From: Minwuia sp048007105
GTDB taxonomy: Bacteria; Pseudomonadota; Alphaproteobacteria; Minwuiales; Minwuiaceae
DNA length: 64,000 bases
Assembly (NCBI RefSeq): GCF_048007105.1
Contig: NZ_CP180352.1
Location: 3,224,001-3,288,000 of the forward strand
Direction: 5' to 3'
Shown here: positions 1 through 9,795 of the stretch, one piece after another
How the letters are laid out: each line of letters opens with the position of its first letter
Position numbering within the stretch: the stretch's first letter is position 1
Position numbers and translations under genes: made by a program
The notes under the pieces: generated by a model
The model's input: the letters and a program-made list of their open reading frames with translations, nothing else
Databases searched by the model: none
What the model was told of the DNA's origin: nothing

Positions 1-3000
1 CGATGTCGTCATCGTCGCCGCCGTCGAGCACATCGTCGCCTTCGTCGCCGGTCAGCGTGTCATTGCCGGCATCGCCGAACATGGTGTCGTTGCCTGCGTC
101 GCCATCGACGACGTCGGCGCCCGCGCCGCCGCGAACCACATCGTCGCCGAGTTCGCCGCGCACGGTATCGTTGCCGGCATCGCCGAGCAGCGTGTCATTG
201 TCATTTCCGCCGCGGATTGAGTCGTTGTCGTCGCCGCCGAAGATGATGTCGTTGCCGTCGGAGCCGAGCAGATTGTCCTGACCCGCGCCGCCATTGATGA
301 CGTCGTTGCCGAGTTCGCCATTCAGGCCGTCATTGCCCGCGCCACCCTCGATCGTGTCGTTGTCGGCACCGCCGAAAGCGGAATCGTCGCCGTCGCCGCC
401 CTTGATGCGGTCTGCGCCGGCATCGCCGTTCAGCGTGTCGTTGCCTAGGCCGCCATCAAGCGTGTCGAGCCCGTCGCCGCCGAAGAACCGGTCATTGCCG
501 TCCGCACCGCCCAGGAAGTCGTTGCCCGCATTGCCCGAAAGCGTGTCCGCGCCATTGCCGCCGAAGATCCGGTCATTGTCGCCGCCGCCGTTGATCGAGT
601 CCGCGCCGTCGAGTCCAAACAGACCATTGGACGCATTCGAACCGACGATCGTGTCGTTGAAGTTCGAGCCGATGACGTCTTCCAGGTTCGAATAGGTGTC
701 GCCCAGCGCATCGCCTGCAGTGCCAACTCCAAGGCCGAGATCCACACCGACGGCTGCGCCGCTGGCGGAGAAGTCGATGACATCGATGCCGCCGCCGCCA
801 TTGATGCTGTCCGCACCTGCGCCGCCGATGATCGTGTCTTCGTTCGCGCCCGCCAGAATGGTGTCGTTGCCGTCGCCGTCGCGGATCAGGTCGTCGCCAT
901 TGCCGGTCGTCAGCAGATCGTTGCCCGTCCCGCCATCGACCGTATCGTTGCCGTTGCCGCCATCGATGGTGTCGTCGCCGCCAGCACCGGAAATCGAGTC
1001 CTGACCGATGCCGCCGACGAAGTTGTTCGCGCCGCCATTGCCGATCAGCGTGTCATCGGCCGTTGTGCCGATTGCGCCTTCGATCGCCGTCAGCGTATCG
1101 CCGTCGGCGTCACCGCCGGTCGCGATGCCCAGCGCGATGTTGACATTGATAGGCCCGACCGAGCCGGAATAGTCCGCCGTGTCGATGCCGGCGCCGCCAT
1201 CCAGGCTGTCGGCGCCTGCGCCGCCCTTCAGCGTGTCGTTGCCGTTGCCGCCGAGCAGCGTGTCGCCGCCGCCAAGGCCGGAAAGGAAGTCCGCGCCCGC
1301 GCCACCGTCGAGGACGTTGTCGTCGGCATTGCCCTTGATCGTGTCGGCCAGAGAGGTGCCGATCACGTTCTCGATCTTGCGCAGCTGGTCGCCTTCGGCA
1401 TCCGAGCGCTCGCCCTTGCCGTTGTTCAGGTTGACCGTGACGCCGCCTGAGGAGCTCGAATAATCCGCGACGTCGATGCCGTCGCCGCCGGCCATGCGGT
1501 CCGCGCCCGACGCACCGATCAGGGTGTCGTTGCCCAGGCCGCCGCGCATGTCGTCATTGCCGGACCCGCCGAACAGGCTGTCGTCCCCGCCATCGCCATT
1601 GACGATGTCATCGCCGCCGCCGCCGACCAGGGTGTCGGCGTCGTCGCCGCCGCGCAGGATATCGTCCTGGGAGCCGCCGTTCAGGCTGTCGGAGCCGGCG
1701 CCGCCTTCCAGAATGTCGGATTCGGTGCCGCCGAAGATGCTGTCATTGCCGTCGCGGCCGCGAATGACGTCGCTGCCCGCATTGCCGGACAGGCTGTCAT
1801 CACCGGCACCGCCGTCCACGGTATCGCTGCCTTCGTTACCGAGGACGGTATCGTTGCCGTCGCCGCCCAGCAGCGTGTCGATGCCCGCGCCGCCGTCGAT
1901 GAAGTCGTCGCCGGCGTCGCCCTTGACGACGTCCTTGCCATTGTTGCCGAACAGGCTGTCATTGCCTTCGCCGCCGCGGACCGTGTCCTCGTCGTCAAGA
2001 CCGCGGATCGTGTCGTTGCCATCGCCGCCGAACAGGATGTCACGGCCGGTCTCGCCGTGGATGGAATCGTCGCCAAGGTCGCCGAAGACGATATCGTCGC
2101 CGCCGTCGCCATTCAGCGAGTCGTTGTCGGCCTGACCCAGCAGGCGGTCGTTGCCGTCGCCGCCCCGCAGCGTGTCGTCGCCATCGCCGCCTTCGAGCGA
2201 ATCCACGCCCTCCTGGCCGAGCACGGAATCGTTGCCGATACCGCCGAAGACACTGTCATTGCCTTCATTGCCGGCGACGGTGTCGTTGCCCGCACCACCG
2301 AAGACGCGGTCATTGCCGATTTCGCCGGAGACCACGTCGTCGCCGTCGTCACCTGACAGGCTGTCGCCACCGGTGCCGCCGGCAATGTCGTCATTGTCCG
2401 CGCCGCCATTGATGGTATCGAGGCCGTCGCCGCCACGCAGCAGGTCCAGGCTGATACCGCCATCGATCGAGTCATTGCCGGAATCGCCCTTCAGCTCATC
2501 CGCGCCCGTGCCGCCGTCGATGGTGTCGTTGTCGGCGCCGCCCTCGACGGAGTCTGCACCCGCGCCGCCCTGAATCAGGTCCGCGCCATTGCCGCCACGC
2601 AGCGTGTCCGCGCCGTCGTCGCCATTCAGCGTATCGGCGCCCGTGCCGCCGCCGATCTCGTCATTGTCGAGACCGCCGCTGACGAAATCGTTGCCATCGT
2701 CGCCGCTGATGCGGTCGGCGCCGGAACCGCCGGCCAGCGAGTCATTGCCGCTGCCGCCGCCGATATTGTCGACCTCGGTACCGCCGGTGATCGTGTCGGC
2801 GCCGTCGCCGCCGAACAGCCGGTTGAAACCGCTGGTGGCCGAAATCAGGTCGTTGCCGGCAAAGCCGAGCGCCTCGTCATCGCCGTCGCCGGCTTCCAGC
2901 GTGTCCGCACCGCCCAGCGTGTCGCCGGCCAGATCGCCGGTCAGCGTGTCGTTGCCGGCGCCACCGACGATGCTGTCGCTGCCATCCTCACCGATCAGGA

Positions 3001-3970
3001 TATCGGCGCCTTCGCCGCCGAAGATCGTGTCCGTGCCCAGGCCGGCCCGGACGATGTCGTCTCCGTCACCGGCGTCCAGGAGATCGTTGCCCGAGTCACC
3101 GTCGAGAAGGTCGCCTTCGGTGCCCCCGAACAGGCTGTCGTCGCCGGCCTCGCCGAACAGCCGGTCGAAGCCTGCCGAACCGGAGATCGAATCACCGCCG
3201 GCGCCGCCGCGGATGTCGTCATTGCCGCCTTCGCCGTCGAGCGTATCGATACCGCCGCCGCCGACGATGTTGTCCGCATCGGCGCCGCCAAGGATCAGGT
3301 CGTCGCCCAGTTCGCCGGCGAGCGAATCCGCGCCGTCTCCGCCGGAGATCTCGTCGTTGCCGTCCTTGCCGAAGATTGTGTCCTGCCCGGCCGAGCCGAC
3401 AAGCGTGTCATTGCCCGCGCCGCCGTTCAGCAGGTCGCTGTTGTTCCCGCCGTCGAGCGAGTCGTCGCCGTCGCCGCCGAACAGGGTGTCGTTGTTGTCG
3501 CCGCCGGCCAGGGTGTCGTTACCGCCACGGCCGTCGAGCAGGTTCTGGGACAGATTGCCGATGAGGATGTCGCCGGCCGTGCCGCCGAGAACGCGCTGGA
3601 TCGCCGAAACGACGTCGGTGCCGAGATCCGCGCCAAAGGCGATCCCGGAATCGAGGTCGGCAATGATCTGCGTGTTGATGTTGGTGTAGTCGAGAACGTC
3701 GATGCCGGCCCCGCCGAACATCGTGTCGTTGCCAAGTCCGCCGCGGAAGGTGTCGTCGCCGTCATTGCCGGCGAGTGAATCGTCTCCGTTCCCGCCACTC
3801 AGAAGGTCGTCGCCTTCGAGACCCAACAATGTATCGTTGCCGTCGCGCCCTTCGAGGACGTCGTTGCCGGACGTGCCGGTCAAACTGTCATCACCCGGTG
3901 TCCCGACCTCCTCGATGAAGCGGACATCCGACAGGGCTGCAAACCGCAGCAGTTCGCCTAACAGCGACAT
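1..3970 (-). CDS. Giant RTX repeat calcium-binding protein, C terminus beyond the window
   Basis: At least 1,323 residues are visible and the frame is still open at the left edge, so the C terminus and any type I secretion signal are not seen. Read on the reverse strand, almost all of it is tandem nonapeptides of the GGxGxD / GNDTLxG type that bind calcium and fold as parallel beta-rolls. Longer modules interrupt the repeats at about residues 90-143, 833-880, 923-960 and 1057-1123; each has the pattern DYS/DFS...V(D/N)L...GD...IENVIG...DT(I/L)xG that is common between RTX blocks. The ATG at 3970 follows GGAGG by six bases. The first 25 residues have no Sec signal, as expected for a type I secreted protein. 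No secretion ATPase or membrane-fusion gene lies in the window. The effector or adhesin function cannot be told from the visible part. Confidence 0.9.
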   Translation of the reverse strand, partial: MSLLGELLRFAALSDVRFIEEVGTPGDDSLTGTSGNDVLEGRDGNDTLLGLEGDDLLSGGNGDDSLAGNDGDDTFRGGLGNDTMFGGAGIDVLDYTNINTQIIADLDSGIAFGADLGTDVVSAIQRVLGGTAGDILIGNLSQNLLDGRGGNDTLAGGDNNDTLFGGDGDDSLDGGNNSDLLNGGAGNDTLVGSAGQDTIFGKDGNDEISGGDGADSLAGELGDDLILGGADADNIVGGGGIDTLDGEGGNDDIRGGAGGDSISGSAGFDRLFGEAGDDSLFGGTEGDLLDGDSGNDLLDAGDGDDIVRAGLGTDTIFGGEGADILIGEDGSDSIVGGAGNDTLTGDLAGDTLGGADTLEAGDGDDEALGFAGNDLISATSGFNRLFGGDGADTITGGTEVDNIGGGSGNDSLAGGSGADRISGDDGNDFVSGGLDNDEIGGGTGADTLNGDDGADTLRGGNGADLIQGGAGADSVEGGADNDTIDGGTGADELKGDSGNDSIDGGISLDLLRGGDGLDTINGGADNDDIAGGTGGDSLSGDDGDDVVSGEIGNDRVFGGAGNDTVAGNEGNDSVFGGIGNDSVLGQEGVDSLEGGDGDDTLRGGDGNDRLLGQADNDSLNGDGGDDIVFGDLGDDSIHGETGRDILFGGDGNDTIRGLDDEDTVRGGEGNDSLFGNNGKDVVKGDAGDDFIDGGAGIDTLLGGDGNDTVLGNEGSDTVDGGAGDDSLSGNAGSDVIRGRDGNDSIFGGTESDILEGGAGSDSLNGGSQDDILRGGDDADTLVGGGGDDIVNGDGGDDSLFGGSGNDDMRGGLGNDTLIGASGADRMAGGDGIDVADYSSSSGGVTVNLNNGKGERSDAEGDQLRKIENVIGTSLADTIKGNADDNVLDGGAGADFLSGLGGGDTLLGGNGNDTLKGGAGADSLDGGAGIDTADYSGSVGPINVNIALGIATGGDADGDTLTAIEGAIGTTADDTLIGNGGANNFVGGIGQDSISGAGGDDTIDGGNGNDTVDGGTGNDLLTTGNGDDLIRDGDGNDTILAGANEDTIIGGAGADSINGGGGIDVIDFSASGAAVGVDLGLGVGTAGDALGDTYSNLEDVIGSNFNDTIVGSNASNGLFGLDGADSINGGGDNDRIFGGNGADTLSGNAGNDFLGGADGNDRFFGGDGLDTLDGGLGNDTLNGDAGADRIKGGDGDDSAFGGADNDTIEGGAGNDGLNGELGNDVINGGAGQDNLLGSDGNDIIFGGDDNDSIRGGNDNDTLLGDAGNDTVRGELGDDVVRGGAGADVVDGDAGNDTMFGDAGNDTLTGDEGDDVLDGGDDDDI

Positions 3971-4319
3971 GATCGCCCTCCAACTAGGCCATCAACTCAA
4001 CTCAAACTGCCGCAGCATTCCGTTATTATTCTTATTGCACCGACTATTAAGCAGATACGGGCCTGCACAACAAGCCGCTATCGACATGATGCCGCAAGCG
4101 GAATGCCAGTTTTCCGGCCCTACTCGACCGCTGGTGGAATTGATCCCGTCCGACCGCGCGGACAGCGCAGTCCAGTCTGGTTCCCTTGCCACGAATGTCA
4201 TGTAATTTCCGGAATTTGCGACTTTCCGGTTTGCGAACTGCACGCGTGTCGGGCATTTTTTCCAAAGCACATCGGTCATACCGGTGGCAGCCGTTTGGTA
4301 GAACCGGAAGGACCTCGAC
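3971..4319. other. Divergent intergenic region between the RTX gene and the PodJ-like gene
   Basis: No convincing gene. The stretch 4010-4060 is markedly AT-rich for this genome and lies 40-90 bases upstream of the RTX start, so it probably holds the RTX promoter. The right half should carry the promoter of the plus-strand gene. A GGCCCTAC-CG-CC element at about 4115-4128 recurs just after the PodJ-like gene near 6962. Confidence 0.4.
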
Positions 4320-6925
4320 ATGAAACCCGGTGCGCCGTGGAGCATCAAGGGCATCGAGCAGGAGGCCCGCGAACTCGCCAAGGAACGCGCCAAGGCCGAG
4401 GGGCTGACGCTTGGCCAGTGGCTCAACAAGGCGATTTCCGAATCCGGGCAAACCGCGCCACAGGCGGCGCCGGCCGCGTCCCAGGCGGGCGGTGCGCTGG
4501 ATACCGCACGCATCATGCGCGCCATCGCCGAGCTGGCACGGCGTGTCGACGCCCTGCCCGCCGAGTCCGGTCAGGCCGCTGCCGACCTCAAGCCGCTGAC
4601 CGATGCGATCGCGGCCATGGAAGTCCGGCTGGACGCGATATCCGAAGCCCTACCCACAGAGACGCCTGCCTTCGATCAGTCCCGGCTGGAACGCGGCCTG
4701 ATCGCGATTGCCCGCCGTATCGAAACGCTGGAACAGCGTCCCGACCCGGGTCCGGCCCTGGCTGAACTGAACCGGCAGATCGCAAATACCCCTGCTGGCG
4801 GCGAGTCACCGGATCTGTCTCGAATCGAGGCATCGCTCGCAAGTCTGGAATCCACTTTCGGCAGCAGCCCGGTTTCCGGAGACGGCGATACCGCAGCCCT
4901 GACCGCGCTGACCGGCGATATCCGAAAGGTCATGACAGGCATGGTCAACCTGGCCGCCAAGATCGATGCGGCGAACCAGGAAGTCGGGAAGAAACTGGCA
5001 GCACTGGATACCGCCCTGCAGGAGGTCCGGACCGAGTCCGCGACACCGGCGCCCGCCGATGGCACCGAACGGATTGAAGCGCGTGTCGACGCGCTGACAG
5101 CGGCGCTGGCCCGGTTGAGCGATCAGCTGACCGCCCGGCCCGGGCCGGTGGCGCCGCCGGTTCCAGAACCGGAACTTGCCCCCGCGCCGCTGGAACCCGA
5201 GCCGACGCCGGAACCCGAGCCGCAGCGAACGGAATCGAGCCACCTCGCCGCCCTGAACGATCTTTCCGCCCAGGACGAGACCGTTGGCGGCGCCTATCCC
5301 GACGACGAGCCCTTCTTTCGCGAGATCGAACCACAGGCCCCGGAGCCGGAAATCGAAGAGAAGCCGGATTTCGGTGCCACCGGGATGCAGGATCACGAGC
5401 ACGCCGACGAAATCGTCGGCGCCGGTGGCGGCGACACCCTGCTGGACGACATGCCGCCTCCGGATACCGGAGACGACGAACCGGCCGCCTATCAACTCGG
5501 CGCCACACCGTCGACGGATGCGGACCCGGCGGACCGGCCGCGCCGGTTGGTCGCCGTCGAGTCGCTGCTCGGAGAATCGCCGGAGCCCGAAGCGGTTCCA
5601 GACGCCGAAGGCGCGCCCCGCAATACCGGCGAGACCCGGAAGCCCTTCCGGCTCGACGAGCCTCTCGACCTTTCCCGTCAGAGACCGGAAACGCCAAGAC
5701 GGCGCGGCAAGGGCTGGATCGGCTATGCCATAGCGGCACTGGTCCTCGCAGCGCTGCTCGTCGGCGGGTTCTGGTTCGCCGGAACGCCGGAATTCCGGGA
5801 CGCCCGCGAACAACTGACCCGAATCTGGGACGGCCTGGCCGCCTCGGCAGGGCTTTCGGGGAACAATGATGATGCGCCGCCGCCCACGGCCGGGACAGCA
5901 ACAGGACAGTCCGGCGGATCTGCCGAACCACCCAAGCCGGCTGCGCCGGAAACGGCGGCAACCTCGGAAACGGCGGAGACACCGCCGCCCGATCCGGCCC
6001 CGGCGCCGTCGGCCGAGGCAACGCCGGAACCCGCTGCGCCACCGGCGGCAACGGTAGAAACCGCGCCCGAGCAGCAGGTGGCCGCCACGCCGCCACCGAC
6101 GGCGCCCCAGTCAGACCTCGACAATCTGCGCGATGCGGCCCAGGCCGGTTCGGCGGATGCGCAGTACGAACTCGGCGTTCGCCATCGCGACGGCATCGGC
6201 GTCGAAGCCAATTATTCCACGGCGGCCGACTGGTTCGACCGCGCGGCGCAACAGGGCCATGTGCCGGCCCAACTCGGGCTCGGCGTCATGTACCGGCAGG
6301 GTCTCGCCGCCAGCGCGATCTGGACCTGGCCCGGCTCTGGCTTCACGCCGCCGCCCGCGCGGGCAATCCGGATGCACAGAAATATCTGGCCGAGGTCTAT
6401 GTCGACGAAAGCGCCGGCGCGCCCGACTATTTCCAGGCGGCCCGGTGGTTTCGGGAAGCCGCCGATCAGGGTGTCGTGGATGCGCAGTACAACATGGGCG
6501 TCCTCTACGAGGGCGGTCTGGGCGTGCCACGGGATTTCGAACAGTCCTATTACTGGTTCAGTCTCGCCATGCAGTCGGGCGACAGCGGCGCGGCGGCCGA
6601 CGTGGACCGCGTCTCGGCGCTGCTGACGCCGGAGCAACGCCAGGAACAGGATGCGCGGGTGTCCGGTTTCAGCCCGGCGCCGAGCGCCGCCGGCGAGACC
6701 GGGGCGACCACGGCCGACGAGAGCCCCGACCGGCTGACGCGGCGGGACGAAATCAAGGAACTGCAGCGGCTGCTGATCGATCGGGGGTATGACCCGGGGG
6801 TCGCCGACGGTCTGCCTGGTTCCAAGACCCGCGACGCCATACGGGCATGGCAATCGGACCGCGGCCTGCCTGAGGTAGGACAGATCAACCGGGATGTGCT
6901 GACACGCTTGCGCGCCGATGGATGA
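4320..6925 (+). CDS. PodJ-like polarity protein: coiled coil, one membrane span, Sel1 repeats, peptidoglycan-binding domain; single-base frameshift
   Basis: The N terminus (GAPWSIKGIEQEARELAKE) is the conserved cytoplasmic motif of alphaproteobacterial PodJ-like polar organisers. It is followed by helical and coiled-coil sequence to about residue 260, an acidic proline-rich linker, one membrane span near residues 465-486 (IGYAIAALVLAALLVGGFWF), a Pro/Glu/Thr linker, Sel1 repeats and a C-terminal peptidoglycan-binding domain. That order means cytoplasmic scaffold, inner-membrane anchor and periplasmic wall-binding end. The frame breaks between 6301 and 6320: upstream sequence is open to 6626 in one frame, but the Sel1 pattern continues (DLDLARLWLHAAA) in another frame that ends at 6925. 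One missing base explains this, and the restored protein would be about 868 residues. A sequencing error is more likely than a real truncation because both sides keep family-specific residues. Confidence 0.8.
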
Positions 6926-7403
6926 TTTCCGTAACCTTCTGAAAAGCAAATCGAAATTCTCTGGCCCTACCCGGCCATGGCCCACCTTTCGCTACCTTGA
7001 GGGAGGTGCTGTCGCCGGGCAAGTCATGCCGATTGCGGCGCACCGCAGGCCGACCCGTGGGGAGCCCGCATTCATCCGGAAATGGGTCCTACCCTGTCCC
7101 GGAGCCGATTCCCGCGGCCGGCCATGGTTCGTTGAACGGGATGCCGTTGCGGCAGCCCCTGACCCGCCGGCTCGGCGCCAAGGTTCCGGAATCTCAGGAA
7201 AACTGCCGCCATGCCGCACAGGCGGCATTGTCCAATCGAACGTCGGGGCGTAGGTTGCAGCGTCTCGCATCCGGTACCGGGCCGCGCCATGAGAGTGGCG
7301 CCGAAGGGGTTGCCGGCAACGGGGGATTCCTAGGGAAGTGACGCGGCGCGCGGGACGGATCCTGGCGCCGCATGGCCAAGACCTGAACTGAGCGGGCGAC
7401 GCG
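6926..7403. other. 478-bp gap with no recognisable gene
   Basis: I found no ORF with believable protein character; the six-frame ORFs here are short and arginine/proline-rich. There is a short hairpin with arms GCCGCC (7205-7210) and GGCGGC (7221-7226). The gap must hold the promoter and leader of the exporter gene that starts at 7404. I could not match it to a riboswitch, 6S RNA, SRP RNA or RNase P RNA by eye. Confidence 0.35.
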
Positions 7404-8327
7404 TTGCAGATCTACCTACCCATTGCCGAACAGTCCGTGAGCATCTTCCTGCTTCTCGGCATGGGTGGCGGCGTCGGCTTCCTGTCCGGCATGTTCGGTG
7501 TCGGCGGCGGCTTCCTGATGACTCCCCTTCTGATCTTCGTCGGCATACCGCCTTCGGTCGCGGTCGCCACCGAGGCGAACCAGATCGTGGCCTCCAGCGT
7601 CTCCGGGGCGCTGGCTCACTGGCGGCGGAAGAATGTCGACATCAAGATGGGACTGGTTCTGCTGGCCGGTGGCCTGGTCGGTTCCTTCATCGGCACGCAG
7701 ATCTTCACCTGGATGAAGACGCTCGGTCAGAACGACCTGATGATCAAGGTCTGCTACGTGCTCTTCCTCGGCATCATCGGCGGTCTGATGTTCGTCGAGA
7801 GCGCGAGAGCGCTGTTCCGCCAGCGCAAGGGCGGCGTCTCGCGCAAGAAGCGCCAGCACTACTGGGTGCACGGCCTGCCGTTCAAGATGCGGTTCAAGCG
7901 CTCCAAGCTCTACATCAGCGCCCTCCCGCCGCTGGCCGTCGGCTGTCTGGTCGGCATCCTGGCGGCGATCATGGGCGTCGGCGGCGGCTTCATCATGGTG
8001 CCCGCGATGATCTACCTGCTGGGGATGCCGACCGCCGTCGTGGTCGGCACCTCGCTCTTCCAGATCACCTTCGTCACCGCCGCGGTCACGATCCAGCATT
8101 CCTTCTACACCCAGACCGTCGATGTCGTGCTGGCGCTGCTGCTGCTGTTCGGCGCCGTGATCGGCGCCCAGTTCGGCACGCGGGTCGGCCTTTATCTCAA
8201 GGGCGAGCAACTGCGCTTCCTGCTGGCGGCAATGGTTCTCGCCGTCTGCCTGAAGCTCGGCTACGACCTCTTCGCCACGCCGGCAGAACTCTTCAGCCTG
8301 TCGCTCGGCGCAGGAGGCGGACACTGA
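7404..8327 (+). CDS. TauE/SafE-family membrane exporter
   Basis: A 307-residue, very hydrophobic protein with the duplicated architecture of the TauE/SafE (sulfite/sulfoacetate or other organic anion exporter) family. Each half contains the family's glycine motif: GMFGVGGGF near residue 32 and AIMGVGGGF near residue 190. A hydrophilic, basic loop around residues 140-165 separates the halves. The start is TTG at 7404, chosen because MQIYLPIAEQS is how close relatives begin. Its stop overlaps the start of the next gene (TGATG), so the two are translationally coupled. The exported substrate is not shown by sequence; the partner gene suggests a conserved transport pair. The family is certain, the substrate is not. 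Confidence 0.88.
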   Translation: MQIYLPIAEQSVSIFLLLGMGGGVGFLSGMFGVGGGFLMTPLLIFVGIPPSVAVATEANQIVASSVSGALAHWRRKNVDIKMGLVLLAGGLVGSFIGTQIFTWMKTLGQNDLMIKVCYVLFLGIIGGLMFVESARALFRQRKGGVSRKKRQHYWVHGLPFKMRFKRSKLYISALPPLAVGCLVGILAAIMGVGGGFIMVPAMIYLLGMPTAVVVGTSLFQITFVTAAVTIQHSFYTQTVDVVLALLLLFGAVIGAQFGTRVGLYLKGEQLRFLLAAMVLAVCLKLGYDLFATPAELFSLSLGAGGGH

Positions 8328-9052
8328 TGGCACGGCTCGCCGGATTGCTGTTGCTGTTGACGCTGTGCGGCGAAGCCGGCGCGCAGACCGCCATGGTCGC
8401 GGATATCTCGTCGCGCCGGATCGGCATCGATTCGGGCTTCAAGGGCACCGAACTGCTGCTGTTCGGTTCCCTCAGCCAGCCCGGCGACGTCGTCATCGTG
8501 GTCAAGGGGCCGCCTCAGCCCCTGACGGTGCGGCGCAAGGAGCGTGTCGCCGGCATCTGGGTGAACACGGATTCGGTCACCTACGAGGACGTGCCGAGCT
8601 TCTATGCGGTGGTTTCCAGCCGGCCACTGGACGAGATCGCCGCCGACCGTGTCCTCAGACGGCACGATATCGGGATCCGGAATCTCTCCCTGCAGGGCTC
8701 CGGCAGCGAGGACGAGGACGGTTTCGACAACGCCATACGCCGGCTGCGGCTGGACAACGGCCTCTTCTTCGAGGACGGCACAGGTGTCTCGGTACGCAAT
8801 GGCAGGCTTTATCGGGCCAATGTCGCGTTCCCGGCCAATGTGCCCGTCGGCCAGTACACAACTCGTGTCTACCTGTTTCAGGACGGCAATGTCATTGCCG
8901 CCGAAACCAGCCCGATCCTGATCGACAAGACCGGCGTCGAGCGCGCGATCTTTTCCTTCGCGCATCAATGGCCGCTGTTCTACGGCATCTTTGCCGTGCT
9001 GATCGCCGGGTTCGCCGGCTGGTTCGCCGCCCAGGTCTTCCGCAGCCGCTGA
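8327..9052 (+). CDS. TIGR02186-family membrane-anchored protein
   Basis: A 241-residue protein with an N-terminal signal sequence (cleavage probably after GEAGA), a periplasmic region beginning SSRRIGIDSGFKGTELLLFG, and a C-terminal membrane span near residues 210-230. It matches the TIGR02186 family, which is usually encoded directly after a TauE/SafE exporter in alphaproteobacteria. Here the start codon overlaps the exporter's stop. A periplasmic partner or accessory role for the exporter is inferred from this linkage; no enzymatic motif is visible. Confidence 0.82.
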   Translation: MARLAGLLLLLTLCGEAGAQTAMVADISSRRIGIDSGFKGTELLLFGSLSQPGDVVIVVKGPPQPLTVRRKERVAGIWVNTDSVTYEDVPSFYAVVSSRPLDEIAADRVLRRHDIGIRNLSLQGSGSEDEDGFDNAIRRLRLDNGLFFEDGTGVSVRNGRLYRANVAFPANVPVGQYTTRVYLFQDGNVIAAETSPILIDKTGVERAIFSFAHQWPLFYGIFAVLIAGFAGWFAAQVFRSR

Positions 9053-9057
9053 CCGGC

Positions 9058-9678
9058 TCAGATGCTGGCCGGGACTGCCAGTTCGCTGAGCAGCAGCGCC
9101 GCGATTGCCCACATCACAAGTGCGATCAGCAGGTCCAGCACCCGCCACGCCGCGGGCCGGGCAAAGACCGGCTGCAGGAACCTCGCGCCATAGCCGAGCG
9201 AGAAGAAAAAGACGAACGAGGCAGCAGCGCCGCCCGCCCAGAAGGCGATGCGCGCATCCTCGGGATGCCGCGCGGCGATGCCGCCGAGCATCACCACCGT
9301 GTCCAGATAGACATGCGGGTTCAGGAAGGTGAATGCCAGGGCCGTGGCCACAGCCGCCCGCCGGGACAGCGTCCGGTCCGGCCCCGCCTCCAGACTGCCC
9401 GGCCTCAGTGCGCGGCGCAGCGCAAAGAGCCCATAAACGATCAGAAAGGCGGCGCCGCCCAGCGTTGTCCAGAACACCAGACCCGGCCAGGCCACCACCA
9501 GGGCGCCAAGCCCCAGCACACCTGCGCCGATCAGCAGGGCATCGGCCAGGGCGCAGACCAGAACGATTTCCAGCACGTGACTGCGCAGAAGGCCCTGTCG
9601 CAGGACGAAGGCGTTCTGCGCGCCAATGGCGAGAATCAGGCTCAGACCCAGCAGAAATCCCTCGGCAAGCGCCGTCAT
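9058..9678 (-). CDS. LysE/ArgO-family amino acid exporter
   Basis: A 206-residue membrane protein with about six spans. It contains the family hallmarks AIGAQNAFVLRQGL near the N terminus and LNPHVYLDTVVMLG in the middle, which are typical of the ArgO/LysE basic amino acid exporters. I chose the ATG at 9678 (MTALAEG) because GGAGGGG lies just upstream; a longer frame to 9714 adds a charged leader that the family lacks. It is convergent with the TIGR02186 gene, five bases apart. No LysR-type regulator (the usual ArgP/LysG) is adjacent. Arginine or lysine export is the likely role, but the substrate is inferred. Confidence 0.85.
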   Translation of the reverse strand: MTALAEGFLLGLSLILAIGAQNAFVLRQGLLRSHVLEIVLVCALADALLIGAGVLGLGALVVAWPGLVFWTTLGGAAFLIVYGLFALRRALRPGSLEAGPDRTLSRRAAVATALAFTFLNPHVYLDTVVMLGGIAARHPEDARIAFWAGGAAASFVFFFSLGYGARFLQPVFARPAAWRVLDLLIALVMWAIAALLLSELAVPASI

Positions 9679-9795
9679 GTCCCCTCCGCCCTCTCTCATG
9701 CGCAAACCGCCCATGAGCGGGGCAGGTCTGGACCGACCTTGAAGCCTGACCTAGGTTCCGGCGCAACCCCGTTTCAGAAGCTTCCGGAGAACATC

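Noticed and set aside
1..3970. CRISPR-like periodic repeats and long Ser/Pro- or Ala/Thr-rich ORFs on both strands
   Set aside because: The periodicity is 27 bases and encodes the RTX nonapeptide on the minus strand; the other ORFs are its shadow frames.
6926..7403. Riboswitch (TPP, cobalamin, SAM-II, SAH) or 6S/SRP/RNase P RNA
   Set aside because: None of the core consensus sequences could be found by eye.
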